From NCBI RefSeq assembly GCF_039851975.1, contig NZ_CP156660.1, positions 2,051,035-2,115,034 of the forward strand: a stretch of 64,000 nt of DNA, read 5' to 3'. The notes beneath the pieces are model-generated. The model saw only the letters and a program-made list of their open reading frames with translations. It did not search any database and had not been told where the DNA came from. The first letter of the stretch is position 1; each line of letters opens with the position of its first letter. The position numbers and the translations under genes were made by a program. Of this stretch, positions 1 through 7,328 are shown in pieces. Origin of the DNA: Desulfoscipio sp. XC116. GTDB lineage: Bacteria; Bacillota; Desulfotomaculia; Desulfotomaculales; Desulfallaceae.

Positions 1-29
1 TTCAGTATCGACAGTGCCGCTATGTCCAT
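1..29 (-). CDS. YjfB-family putative motility protein, copy 1 (5' end only)
   Basis: Only the first nine codons lie in the window (MDIAALSIL), and the gene runs off the left edge. They are identical to the starts of the two complete copies at 3396-3599 and 7329-7532. The spacing to the upstream 82-residue gene (58 bases) matches the other copies, so this is the third member of the repeated cassette. Whether it is intact cannot be seen. Confidence 0.75.
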
Positions 30-87
30 TCGTAGTCACCCCCCCATTAACAGTGATTTATATGTGCTGTAATCTAAAGCAATTGTT

Positions 88-336
88 TTATTGATAATCT
101 AACCAAAACACCCTGGTTTGCTTGTCCAGTTCGGCAACTTCCTTGTGCAGTTTCTGTAGCTTTGCGTTAATTTTCAGCGTTTCCATCGGGAGCAATTCGT
201 TTTCCGTGGCGAATACCGCCAGTTCTTTCATCTTATTTAGCTTATTCTCGATCTCATCCAAGGCCTTCGTTCGATACTTGACCCATTCCAGCTGCTGCCG
301 AAGATAATCCTCGTTGATAATTGTCAGTTTTATCAC
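88..336 (-). CDS. 82-residue helical protein of the repeated yjfB cassette, copy 1
   Basis: I do not recognise a named family. The protein is short, charged and predicted helical, with leucine/isoleucine spacing suggestive of a coiled coil (LDEIENKLNKMKELA, then LHKEVAELDKQTRVFW near the C-terminus). There is no signal peptide or membrane segment. Two close paralogues lie at 3657-3905 and 7589-7837, each followed by a yjfB gene. The start is GTG in all three copies (GGAGTGATAAAA). Because a Shine-Dalgarno-like GGAG abuts that GTG, the CTG three codons later is a possible alternative start. A flagellin 3' remnant lies just upstream, which together with YjfB suggests a motility link; this is inference. 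Confidence 0.65.
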   Translation of the reverse strand: MIKLTIINEDYLRQQLEWVKYRTKALDEIENKLNKMKELAVFATENELLPMETLKINAKLQKLHKEVAELDKQTRVFWLDYQ

Positions 337-430
337 TCCAATGCTGCAAGGTTATACCGACAAATCAATTAAACTTATGCTAAAAACTATTGTCATGTTG
401 TTTCAAGAGCCGAAGGAGATTTTCGGCTTG

Positions 431-526
431 CTAATTAGCATGAACAAAAATAGCCTGTGCAACTTGCTGGAGAATATTGTATTTAGTCAGCGCCATCAGT
501 TCTTTCATCCCTAATCCCGGATTCGA
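431..526 (-). pseudogene. flagellin C-terminal remnant
   Basis: The minus-strand reading MKELMALTKYNILQQVAQA aligns with the end of the intact flagellin at 17250-19058 (MAKEMMEFTKMNILSQAAQA), and the stop follows at HAN. Just upstream, a shifted frame reads RIRD, the motif that precedes this helix in flagellins (ESRIRD in the intact gene), so the remnant also carries frameshifts. Everything 5' of about position 526 is missing and is replaced by unrelated plus-strand antitoxin sequence. It is a dead 3' fragment of a former second flagellin gene that sat upstream of the 82-residue/yjfB cassette. Confidence 0.7.
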
Positions 527-673
527 GTCGGCGGTTTCCCGTTCGAAGTGGCGATCAATACGCCGAACGCTGTGATCAACGCCGCTATGCAGGAAGCCGA
601 ACGATTTGCCCACGACCTTAACGCAAAACGCTATAGCGATGTAGAGAAAGCGCTGGAGGAGCTTAAGAGATGA
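515..673 (+). pseudogene. RelB/DinJ-type antitoxin remnant
   Basis: A plus-strand frame opens after a stop at 512-514 and reads GGFPFEVAINTPNAVINAAM followed by a basic helix and a C-terminal LEELKR, ending at TGA 671-673. From memory this resembles the C-terminal half of RelB/DinJ-family antitoxins. There is no start codon or N-terminal ribbon-helix-helix segment, so the gene is 5'-truncated. Its ATGA stop/start overlap with the following fragment is the usual antitoxin-toxin arrangement. The homology is from recognition only. Confidence 0.5.
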
Positions 674-735
674 GACTGGACATTGTTTGGTCAACACAAT
701 TCAAGAGCTATCCAAAGTTTACTTTAATCACTTAA
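670..735 (+). pseudogene. YafQ/RelE-type toxin remnant (N-terminal 21 codons)
   Basis: It starts at ATG overlapping the antitoxin stop (ATGA) and reads MRLDIVWSTQFK, similar to the opening of YafQ/RelE-superfamily mRNA interferases, then diverges and stops at 733-735 after 21 residues. A complete toxin would be about 90 residues, so this is inactive. Together with the preceding fragment it is a dead type II toxin-antitoxin operon. Confidence 0.4.
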
Positions 736-752
736 ATCCTCCCCAAAGAATA

Positions 753-1199
753 CTAAAACTTAGCTCTTAATTTTCTCCATAATCCTGATCCGACCATCTG
801 ATCCGCCACGGCTAATACAGACTTGATAACCTCGAGTACATCTCCTTCACCGGCCCAGTGTCTCCTAACTACTTCGGGATTTGTGTTATTAATAACTGAG
901 TTTAAGACATAAGCAGTTAGAGCAATATCATCCACATACCCTGCAGGGCCAACAATGCCTTCGGGAATTAAATCTAAAGGGGATATAAAGTAAACAATAG
1001 CTCCTACCAATTTAGCTTTATCCGTTACAAGTACATCTTTGTCAATGGCTAGTTTGCAAAGTAAGTGAAAGAAATCCGGGGCAAGCAAAATATATTCAGC
1101 CCATTTGTTATCAGAGCCATTTTTTGTTTTTAGCCAATCTTTAATTTTAGATCTCATATTCCGATAAAAATCTTCTTGTTTTGCAGTCATAATCATCAC
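753..1199 (-). CDS. DUF1232 (YkvA-like) protein
   Basis: It encodes 148 residues. The central segment GAIVYFISPLDLIPEGIVGP followed by GYVDDIALTAYVL is the DUF1232 signature, a short hydrophobic helix-turn with a conserved D-x-I-P. The N-terminal 55 residues are basic and charged. The molecular role of the family is unknown; members often associate with the membrane. The start could be any of the Met residues in MMIMTAKQ. It stands alone, with gaps on both sides, in a rearranged region. Confidence 0.8.
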   Translation of the reverse strand: MMIMTAKQEDFYRNMRSKIKDWLKTKNGSDNKWAEYILLAPDFFHLLCKLAIDKDVLVTDKAKLVGAIVYFISPLDLIPEGIVGPAGYVDDIALTAYVLNSVINNTNPEVVRRHWAGEGDVLEVIKSVLAVADQMVGSGLWRKLRAKF

Positions 1200-1489
1200 C
1201 TTAAGTAAAAAAATATCTGTTTATGTTTCATATTCTACGGCTGACGGCAATTTCCTCTAATGCCACAATATTATGGTTGATTATCGTAACTTAAACCTTC
1301 ATAAAAACAAGAGGGTTATTAATTCATAAAACAGTTCTTGATATGACTATCGCCAGAACTATCCTCTACTATTATCTCAATGTGATTTAATGACAACAAG
1401 TTAAAGAATTGATTACCGAGAATTATTTCCATGCCCCCTGCCACGAGAACCGTGCCCGTGGTTGCTGCCCCGCATTCGGGTACCAGTAC
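1200..1489. other. AT-rich intergenic stretch with one short palindrome
   Basis: No convincing gene is seen. The only structure is the palindromic element at about 1443-1463 (CCACGAGAACCGTGCCCGTGG), one of the ACCGTCCC-type repeats found elsewhere in the window. Confidence 0.5.
1443..1463. repeat. short palindromic ACCGT(C/G)CC repeat, copy 1
   Basis: CCACG and CGTGG arms flank the core AGAACCGTGCC. It is related to the elements at 1990-2009, 2300-2330, 4490-4528 and 40678-40790. Confidence 0.5.
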
Positions 1490-1948
1490 CTACATATAGT
1501 AGCGTTTTATAACAAGGTTATAGATTTCATCAATAAGATTATAGGCCCATCTTAAGTCAGAGTTGTCTTTTACTATTGCTTGCTGTTTCCAGTTACCAGG
1601 CTGCAAGCCTGGTGGTGGTTTCAATAATACATGTAACTTTGAATCTTCAGTCAATTGAGGATAGTCCTCATCGTGTACTGCAATATAGACACAACTATGT
1701 TGTGGAGCAGGTTCAACTTTGAAGAATATTACCTTTTTGTTAAAGCCATAGTTGACATACCAACTTCCAGTAGCATGCTTTAGTTGTGGATATTCTTTCT
1801 TAATTTTGTTAGTTAGATTATCAAACACTAACATAGCTCTGATTGGTAAATTAATCCGTAATGCATTCAAATTTGCATCGTCAGTACCAAATTTAATCCT
1901 TCCTGCCCGCGACATTCTATCGTCTCCTTCCAATATACAATAAACCAC
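1490..1948 (-). CDS. unknown protein, 152 residues
   Basis: I do not recognise the family. It is a mixed alpha/beta soluble protein rich in aromatic residues (WYVNYGF, WAYNLID), with no signal peptide or membrane segment. The alternative start at the Met of MSRAGRIKFG (141 residues) is plausible because this reads as a natural N-terminus, while the upstream 11 codons are weakly supported. It has no operon partner: repeat elements flank it on both sides. Confidence 0.55.
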   Translation of the reverse strand: MVYCILEGDDRMSRAGRIKFGTDDANLNALRINLPIRAMLVFDNLTNKIKKEYPQLKHATGSWYVNYGFNKKVIFFKVEPAPQHSCVYIAVHDEDYPQLTEDSKLHVLLKPPPGLQPGNWKQQAIVKDNSDLRWAYNLIDEIYNLVIKRYYM

Positions 1949-1989
1949 GGTATGTGCTTATAAGCAAATCTTTAGTTTATAGTAATCTG

Positions 1990-2009
1990 TCACAGGAACC
2001 GTCCCTGTG
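1990..2009. repeat. short palindromic ACCGTCCC repeat, copy 2
   Basis: CACAGG and CCTGTG form a perfect 6-bp inverted repeat around AACCGTC. It resembles REP-like elements that are common between genes in Desulfotomaculum-type genomes; that comparison is from memory. Confidence 0.55.
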
Positions 2010-2012
2010 GTC

Positions 2013-2285
2013 GTGTCAGCATGTTCCAGGCCTTCTAGGCAGGTTTCCAGTAGTTGAATTATTCGCCTCATTATGTCAATATGCTTGTCCACTATATGTT
2101 CCTCATTTCAATAAAGATATTAGATTACAAGAGTATTTTAGGATGCTTTGTTTATGTATATTAGGATAGCAAAAAGCAATTTATGCTAATGTTTTAATTC
2201 GAGCATTCTTGTTTTGAGCTCCATAATTTAGTTTGTTAATGCATTACCCAAGTGAATGATTGTCCTTCTTTGGGAAGCTTTTTGG
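2013..2285 (-). pseudogene. decayed duplicate of the 5' part and upstream region of the 122-residue gene at 8017-8385
   Basis: Side by side, 2017-2280 matches about 8299-8560 with many substitutions. Both carry minus-strand ATGAGGAACATA at the start codon, the shared text GCATGTTCCAG in the coding part, and shared upstream text (GTATATT, GCTAATGTTTTAA, CTTTGGGAA). In this copy the fifth codon is a stop (MRNI*), and the gene is cut off after about 30 codons. It shows that the accessory block around 8 kb was duplicated and one copy is being lost. Confidence 0.65.
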
Positions 2286-2299
2286 TTTATAGCAACCTA

Positions 2300-2330
2300 C
2301 CACAAGAACCGTCCCCGTGGATAGTGCCCG
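2300..2330. repeat. short palindromic ACCGTCCC repeat, copy 3
   Basis: CCACAAGAACCGTCCCCGTGG is followed by a partial second CCCGTGG. It is the same family as copies 1 and 2, and lies 50-100 bases upstream of the mntA promoter. Confidence 0.5.
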
Positions 2331-2376
2331 TGGATACGTGGATAATGGCGAACAGCAATATTAGAAAAATAGTCAA

Positions 2377-2406
2377 TTGCCCCCACGCATCTCCCTATGG
2401 TATAAT
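2377..2406 (+). promoter_or_regulatory. sigma-A promoter for mntA-hepT
   Basis: TTGCCC (2377-2382) and TATAAT (2401-2406) are separated by 18 bases, with an extended -10 TGG directly before TATAAT. It lies 84 bases before the chosen mntA ATG. Confidence 0.6.
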
Positions 2407-2489
2407 AAGGTAAATAGCTATCCTGTGAGGTAATAAGTTTGAAACCGCCCTTTTGTACCTTGAACGAAGCGAGAGGACTAGAAATAATA

Positions 2490-2921
2490 ATGAATGTTAC
2501 CTTTACTGAAGAAATAAAAAATATTATAGACACCGTAATTACATACTTTGCCGATAAAGAAAATGTATTGGCTGTATATCTTTTCGGTTCGGCGGCCAAA
2601 AAACTGATGCGAAAAAACAGTGATATTGATATCGCCGTGTTATTGGACAAAAAGTTAAATGATAAAATAGAGCGTCTTGACTTTATCTTGACCAGCGCTA
2701 TGGAACTGGAAAAGAAAACAAGTCGGCCGTTTGATGTGGTGGATGTTACCGCAGCTCCTCCGGCACTTCAGCATCAAATACTCAAAACAGCTCAATTATT
2801 AGTGGAAAATGACCGGTCGTCTCGTATAAATTTTGAAGTTGATTCACGCCGAAAATACTATGATTTGCTGCCACTTTACCAAGCACGGGACAGAAATGTA
2901 TTACAAAAATTCAGGAGGTAA
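2490..2921 (+). CDS. mntA: MntA-type nucleotidyltransferase antitoxin (HEPN/MNT system)
   Basis: A minimal nucleotidyltransferase of 143 residues. The hallmark GSX10DXD is complete: G33-S34, then D45-I-D47 (FGSAAKKLM, then SDIDIAVLL). In characterised HepT/MntA pairs this enzyme transfers AMP to the HEPN toxin and silences it. The hepT gene follows immediately, with its RBS overlapping the mntA stop region. I chose ATG 2490 because it gives the usual family length. TTG 2439, with GTGAGG eight bases upstream, would add 17 residues and cannot be excluded. A truncated duplicate of this gene lies at 4119-4348. Confidence 0.85.
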   Translation: MNVTFTEEIKNIIDTVITYFADKENVLAVYLFGSAAKKLMRKNSDIDIAVLLDKKLNDKIERLDFILTSAMELEKKTSRPFDVVDVTAAPPALQHQILKTAQLLVENDRSSRINFEVDSRRKYYDLLPLYQARDRNVLQKFRR

Positions 2922-2925
2922 CAAC

Positions 2926-3354
2926 TTGGTTGAGCAGGAAGTTATAAGGGAAAAACTAAAATACCTTGCTGAATACATTGATGATCTGGAACAAGAACAA
3001 GCAATTTCAATGAACGAATTCATAAATAATAAAAAAGTGCGCCGTTACATAGAAAGAACGCTGCATCTGTCCATAGAATGTTGTCTGGATATAAGCAGCC
3101 ATATCATATCAAGCGAAAGGCTGCGTGAACCTGAAAGCAACAAAGATATTTTTTTAGTCCTGGCAGAGAACGGTTACATCCCCGGCAAGGAGCTTGCCCA
3201 ATTATCAAAAATGGCTCAGTTCCGAAACCTTATTGTCCATAGTTACGCCAAAATTGACCCTGAAATAGTATATATAATTCTCAAACGCAACGTTGCAGAT
3301 TTGAGAAAATTCGCCCAATATATATATGAACGTTTTCTTCAGAATATTCAATAG
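2926..3354 (+). CDS. hepT: HepT-type HEPN ribonuclease toxin
   Basis: 142 residues, all helical, of the DUF86/HepT family. The HEPN catalytic motif RX4HXY is intact: R100-NLIV-H105-S-Y107. Family members are RNases that act on tRNA or mRNA and are inactivated by the partner MntA. The start is TTG at 2926 with AGGAGG at 2913-2918, seven bases upstream. A longer frame from 2833 would overlap mntA and has no RBS. Both toxin and antitoxin look functional here, unlike the other toxin-antitoxin remnants in this region. Confidence 0.85.
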   Translation: MVEQEVIREKLKYLAEYIDDLEQEQAISMNEFINNKKVRRYIERTLHLSIECCLDISSHIISSERLREPESNKDIFLVLAENGYIPGKELAQLSKMAQFRNLIVHSYAKIDPEIVYIILKRNVADLRKFAQYIYERFLQNIQ

Positions 3355-3362
3355 TTGTCAAA

Positions 3363-3390
3363 GATGCCCCAGATAAGTGTCTGAGGCATC
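3363..3390. terminator. bidirectional hairpin terminator between hepT and yjfB copy 2
   Basis: GATGCCCCAGA and TCTGAGGCATC pair over 11 bases with a six-base loop. It lies between the convergent hepT and yjfB stops. The T-tracts on both sides are short (CTT), so efficiency is uncertain. The related hairpin at 7298-7325 has a better T-run. Confidence 0.55.
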
Positions 3391-3395
3391 TTAAG

Positions 3396-3599
3396 CTATA
3401 CTAAAGCATTGATATTATTACCCAGGTGGGGCATTTTAACTTGAGCTGCCGCTCTCCCCTCCGCTGCCTTATCCAGCATTTGATTAATTAGGCTGCCGCT
3501 CTGCTCCGCAGTACCCATGGCTTTTTTCATTATGGCAATACCCACGTCTTGCTGCAGCTGGATTTGGCTTTTCAGTATCGACAGTGCCGCTATGTCCAT
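3396..3599 (-). CDS. YjfB-family putative motility protein, copy 2
   Basis: 67 residues opening with MDIAALSILKSQIQLQQDVG and containing AIMKKAM, the YjfB_motility pattern (short helical proteins named for B. subtilis YjfB). No biochemical function is established for the family. There is no secretion signal. It ends in LGNNINALV. It follows the 82-residue gene by 57 bases, as in copies 1 and 3, and differs from copy 3 at only a few positions, showing recent duplication or gene conversion. Confidence 0.8.
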   Translation of the reverse strand: MDIAALSILKSQIQLQQDVGIAIMKKAMGTAEQSGSLINQMLDKAAEGRAAAQVKMPHLGNNINALV

Positions 3600-3656
3600 T
3601 CGTAGTCACCCCCCATTAACAGTGATTTAGATGTGCTGTAATATATAGCAATTGTT

Positions 3657-3905
3657 TTATTGACAATCTAACCAAAACACTCTGGTTTGCTTGTCCAGTT
3701 CGGCAACTTCCTTGTGCAGTTCCTGTAGCTTTGCGTTAATTTCTAGCGTTTCCATTGGGAGCAATTCGTTTTCCGTGGTGAATACCGCCAGTTCTTTCAT
3801 CTTTTTTAGCTTATTTTCAATTTCGTCCAAGGCTTCCGCTCGATACTTGACCCATTCCAGCTGCTGCCGAAGGTAGTCCTCGTTGATAATTGTCAGTTTT
3901 ATCAC
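3657..3905 (-). CDS. 82-residue helical protein of the repeated yjfB cassette, copy 2
   Basis: It is nearly identical to copies 1 and 3 (for example MIKLTIINEDYLRQQLEWVK). The frame stays open for a further 20 codons upstream, but the start is set at the GTG shared by all three copies, because the extension is not conserved as protein in copy 1 or 3. Function is unknown; the invariant coupling to yjfB suggests the two products act together. Confidence 0.65.
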   Translation of the reverse strand: MIKLTIINEDYLRQQLEWVKYRAEALDEIENKLKKMKELAVFTTENELLPMETLEINAKLQELHKEVAELDKQTRVFWLDCQ

Positions 3906-3969
3906 TCCAATGCTGTAAGGATATACCTGCAGACCAATTAAACTTATGTTAAAAGCTATTGTCATGTTG

Positions 3970-4116
3970 TTTCAAGAGCCACTTTTCTGTATCTGCTACC
4001 TCTAGCTTTTTCTTTAAATCTGCTGACAAAACACCAAATCGCTTAGTTAAAAACTTTATTATCAGCTTTGTTTTTTCATCTTTTCTTCCTGTTTCGTAAG
4101 GCTCTCTGTACAGGGA
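3970..4116 (-). pseudogene. C-terminal fragment of an Rpn/PD-(D/E)XK transposase-nuclease (DUF4351-like)
   Basis: The minus frame reads KTKLIIKFLTKRFGVLSADL, then KKLEVADTEKWL, which resembles the DUF4351 tail at the C-terminus of many Rpn-family recombination-promoting nucleases. Nothing of the nuclease domain remains. At its upstream end it abuts the truncated mntA copy, and at its downstream end it runs into the upstream flank of the yjfB cassette, so both edges are recombination junctions. Confidence 0.5.
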
Positions 4117-4118
4117 AG

Positions 4119-4397
4119 ACATCAATATTGCCGTGTTATTGGACAAAAAATTAAATGATAAAATAGAGCGTCTTGACTTTATCCTGACCAGCGGTATGGA
4201 ACTGGAAAAGAAAACAAGTCGGCCGTTTGATGTGGTGGATATTACTGCAGCCCCTCCGGTACTTCAGCATCAAATACTCAAAACAGCTCAATTATTAGTG
4301 GAAAATGACCGGTCGGCTCGTATAAATTTTGAAGTTGATTCACACTGAAAATACTATAATTTACTGTCACTTTACCAAGCACGGGACAGAAACGTAT
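4119..4397 (+). pseudogene. truncated duplicate of mntA
   Basis: 4119-4397 is almost base-for-base the same as 2629-2903 within mntA. The 5' third, including the GSX10 part of the active site, is gone; the reading starts at DINIAVLLDKK. A base change turns the codon after DSH into a stop (TGA), earlier than in the intact gene. Similarity ends at the GGGACAGAAACGTA stretch, so hepT was not included. This is non-functional as a nucleotidyltransferase. Confidence 0.8.
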
Positions 4398-4488
4398 AGC
4401 CAGTCTGTTAACATTTTGGTCGTCTGTTTCCCTTTTGTATTTTTTTGGAAAAGGCGCAGGTGAAGCAATCCTTGACTTATTTAATGAG

Positions 4489-5432
4489 TCAAGGAACCGT
4501 CCCCCGACTCTCAACCGTCCCCCGACTCTCCAATACCACCGCTTGTGCTTTTTCCAGGGTGTTAACTGTGTAAATACTATCAATGATACGGTTTAGTTCA
4601 ATTAAGCTGGAAATGTTTCTTACCTGTTGCTGCAATTGGTGTGCTGGAGAGCCGAATCTAACTGCCAAGTATTTGCAGATGGAATCCTGGGCTGTTTTTA
4701 TACCCCTTGCTTCTCCCTTGGCTTCTCCTATGGCTTCAGCTTCCGTCCGCTCCTCCTTAACCCACTCTTGGAATATTGGTGATTGCATGATCATTTCCCT
4801 CCTTACGAGTGATAGTACAAGTGAGGTTGAGTATTTACCTCCGGCCATAATTGCCATTAACGCCAATAGATCCAGTTGTAGCGATTCGTCTTTTATTTCC
4901 TGTATGACACTGATACATTCATTTAGTGCCTGCTTCGGGGTTTCTTCTTCGCGGCCTTTCATCAGCGGCAACAGCGGGTATAGTCCAGTAGTTTGGCGTC
5001 GATTACTTTTTGTCTGGGTTCTTCCCAGACCCTGATTACTGCGTAAACGTATTCCAGTAGTCCATAATCCCAACTATCCTGCAGCCGGTACAGTCCGTTA
5101 TCATCTTTACGGTAGAAGAATAGCACCACTTGCCGTATGGGGGGTATTCCCCGGCCGTCTGCCACGGTGGCTTCCCAAATGTCGCTGCGGTAGCGCAGCA
5201 TTCTAACGGGTAGTGCGTTGTCCCGGAAGCCCATAGGCTCCAGGTTCAGCAGGTACGGCTTATGGGGGTCGGTTATTTCCAGTACGCTATCCAGCCGGGA
5301 TTCCTTTGTTGGGGTGTAGTCTGTTTTAAAGTTGGTTACCCATTCATCCCGACAGTCCGGTTGAATGAATTTGGCCCAATCGGCAGGGCGGCGCTGAATT
5401 AGCTTTTTTATGGGTATGTCTATTTGGGGCAT
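4489..5432 (-). pseudogene. Rpn-family recombination-promoting nuclease/putative transposase, frameshifted
   Basis: Two overlapping minus frames make one protein of about 310 residues. The 5' part (5432 to about 4987) opens MPQIDIPIKKLIQRRP and reads to AKLLDY; the 3' part then continues in another frame as GLYPLLPLMKGREEE through to the C-terminus. A single missing base around 4985-4990 (CTACTGGACTATACCC) explains the shift. The C-terminal half has the usual acidic-basic linker (EAIGEAKGEARG) and a helical tail similar to that of the intact gene at 6026-6952. Family members are PD-(D/E)XK endonucleases implicated in RecA-independent recombination. The stop lies inside an ACCGTCCC repeat. Confidence 0.7.
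4490..4528. repeat. tandem ACCGTCCCCCGACTCTC repeat at the end of the rpn pseudogene
   Basis: AACCGTCCCCCGACTCTC occurs twice in tandem (about 4494-4528). It shares the ACCGTCCC core with the other short palindromic elements and has been captured as the last codons of the rpn frame. Confidence 0.5.
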
Positions 5433-6025
5433 CTTGCTTTGGTTTCACCCTTCCCTAATTTTTATTTTAGCACATAACCATTTGTTTTCTAAGTACTGTT
5501 TTATTTTCCTGCCCTGGTTATTTTTGTTTTGGAACGGGTGCAGTGATATTTAGATTGGATTGTACCAAGATGGGTCTTTTTATTGTATCTCACTGCCTAA
5601 TTTAGATTAGGCGGCAAGTGTTTGGGTGGGTAAAATGGGTAAAGATGACGGTAGATATCCGTTAGCCTGTTTGTATTAGTTGGATGGCTAAAGATCAGGT
5701 GTCGCAACGTTTTAATTGTCTTTGGGGCTACATAAGTGTCAAACAAAATACCCCCTTTTTTTAATTGTATTTTGGAAGATAAAACGCCGCGAAATGTAGA
5801 CGATTTGTTTAAACTGCCAGATACGCCGATTATTCAAGGTACCCAGGCAATTAAACAGGGAATGTACGACTTGGATTTATACCGAGATATTGCGAAGGTT
5901 GGTTAATATCGTCTGCAGCATGATGAAGCATAAAACCGAATATATGCCGCCTGTTAAAAAAGCCGAGGAAGAGGCCAGTTAGGCTTCTCCCAGCAGTTTG
6001 CCCGGGGTTACGGTATGCCCATCGT
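5433..6025. other. 593-bp gene-poor gap with short coding remnants
   Basis: No intact gene is seen. The first 340 bases are AT-rich with no recognisable structure. From 5775 to 5906 a plus-strand frame reads like real protein (EDKTPRNVDD, LPDTPIIQGTQAIKQGMYDL) and stops at TAA. The next frame continues with a protein-like tail (MMKHKTEYMPPVKK) to about 5982. I take this as a frameshifted 3' end of a lost gene whose family I cannot name. Confidence 0.4.
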
Positions 6026-6952
6026 TCACTTTGTGGCATTATCTATAATGGCCCCGGCATCTTCCAACGATTCGGCGGTATAAATCTTGTTGATGATCCT
6101 GTCTAAAACATCCAATTTACTGATGGACTTTACTTTTCCCTGTAAGCCCTTTGAGGACTTGCCAAACCTTACATCAAGAAATGTACAAATGGCATCAGCC
6201 CTGCCCTTAGCCTCACCCTTAGCCTCACCTTCAGCCCTTGCACCGGCCAGCATGGAGATTTCATCCCTAACGGCTTTTTCCCTGAGCTCGTATAGCCTGC
6301 GCTCCGTATTGTTCTTTAAGAAGATCTGTTCAATGGTCAATGCTTTCCGAATTCCGGGGTTTCCCATGGCGATTTCCTCCATTTCTTCTCCTTGAATATT
6401 ATTTAAATAAAGCAGCCATTCCTCCAGGTTATTCAAGGGTTTGCGCTTCAACTTGGCAACTTTCCCCAACTCCAGGAAATGAATTTCCAAATCATCGTTC
6501 AACAACTCACCCGTTTGGTCTTCTCTAATATGAAAGGTGTGATGATATTTACCGGTATTCCCCCTAAACCAGTTAAAGCCGAGTATGTTGATGGTGATAG
6601 TTTTTCTGAGATTTATAAAGTTCTCACTACTGCCCAATTGTCCGTGATATAGCCCTGCCCAGTAAAACAGGGTTCTTTTGTCGATGTTGTATTTATTTAC
6701 TACCTGTACTTCTATATTCACTAATGCTCCGGTTGCTGTCTTGGCCAAGATGTCCAGTCTGGCGGCTTTGTCCAGCAAGTATTTGGGGTCCAACTCCCGG
6801 TCTAACAACTCCACTGACGTTAATTCTTGATCCAATGTCGGTTTCAGCACGGCGTTAAGAAAACCGATAAGTGCATCTTTGCCCTCGTCCGAGCCGAATA
6901 TCCTTTTGAACAGGTAATCGTTGGTTCGGTTGATCTTTCTTGATTTCACCAA
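6026..6952 (-). CDS. Rpn-family recombination-promoting nuclease/putative transposase
   Basis: About 308 residues from the chosen start. It opens with RTNDYLFKRIFG, the typical N-terminus of this family. The PD-(D/E)XK core is visible as ARLDILAKT followed by LVNIEVQV (D, then E-x-Q). A low-complexity EAKGEAKGR linker leads to a helical C-terminal tail. The start is taken as TTG 6952 because AGAGGGGGT lies just upstream and because a strong -10 box (6987-6992) would place the transcript start at about 6980, too close to the upstream ATG at 6979 and downstream of that at 7009. It is the only intact one of at least four Rpn pieces in the first 7.2 kb. Confidence 0.85.
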   Translation of the reverse strand: MVKSRKINRTNDYLFKRIFGSDEGKDALIGFLNAVLKPTLDQELTSVELLDRELDPKYLLDKAARLDILAKTATGALVNIEVQVVNKYNIDKRTLFYWAGLYHGQLGSSENFINLRKTITINILGFNWFRGNTGKYHHTFHIREDQTGELLNDDLEIHFLELGKVAKLKRKPLNNLEEWLLYLNNIQGEEMEEIAMGNPGIRKALTIEQIFLKNNTERRLYELREKAVRDEISMLAGARAEGEAKGEAKGRADAICTFLDVRFGKSSKGLQGKVKSISKLDVLDRIINKIYTAESLEDAGAIIDNATK

Positions 6953-6986
6953 GCCTACACCCCCTCTGGCAAGTTCCATTACCCTT

Positions 6987-7015
6987 ATTATACCAGATTT
7001 GAAACGCAAGCTAAA
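6987..7015 (-). promoter_or_regulatory. sigma-A promoter of the intact rpn gene
   Basis: On the minus strand TTTAGC (7010-7015) lies 17 bases from TATAAT (6987-6992), with an extended -10 TGG. It decides the downstream translation start of the nuclease gene. Confidence 0.55.
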
Positions 7016-7297
7016 TATAGAATAACTATGGTGTAGAAATGGAGATGTAGATTGGTTGGCAGATGCAGCTTATGGTTCGGAAACTGAAAAGCAGGGCACT
7101 GGAGACAGTCCGGCAGCAGCATCCAATGATTCGGCAGTGTAAATCTTGTTAACAATAATCCAAGTCCAGGATTCTTCTTGTTGTGCCGGTATAACCTTTC
7201 CATTTCGTGTTCCCCATTTTATCGGTTATAAAGAATTGTTCCTGATTCACCTGTCACAGAAACTGCCTCCCTGGTCATCGACCTTTGGTTGTCAAAA
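7016..7297. other. rearranged gap with transposase and rpn scraps
   Basis: At 7050-7085 a plus frame reads DWLADAAYGSETE, reminiscent of the DDE-transposase motif ADAGYGSE, but only about 14 residues are left. At 7100-7160 the minus strand reads NKIYTAESLDAAAG, matching the C-terminal NKIYTAESLEDAGA of the rpn gene at 6026-6952. At about 7250-7280 there is a degenerate version of the palindromic repeat. No intact gene is seen. Confidence 0.5.
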
Positions 7298-7325
7298 ATG
7301 CCCCAGAAGGTATCTGAGGCATCTT
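7298..7325 (-). terminator. terminator after yjfB copy 3
   Basis: On the minus strand GATGCCTCAGA pairs with TTCTGGGGCAT (one G-T) and is followed by TTTTTGAC. It is the equivalent of the hairpin at 3363-3390. Confidence 0.6.
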
Positions 7326-7328
7326 AAG

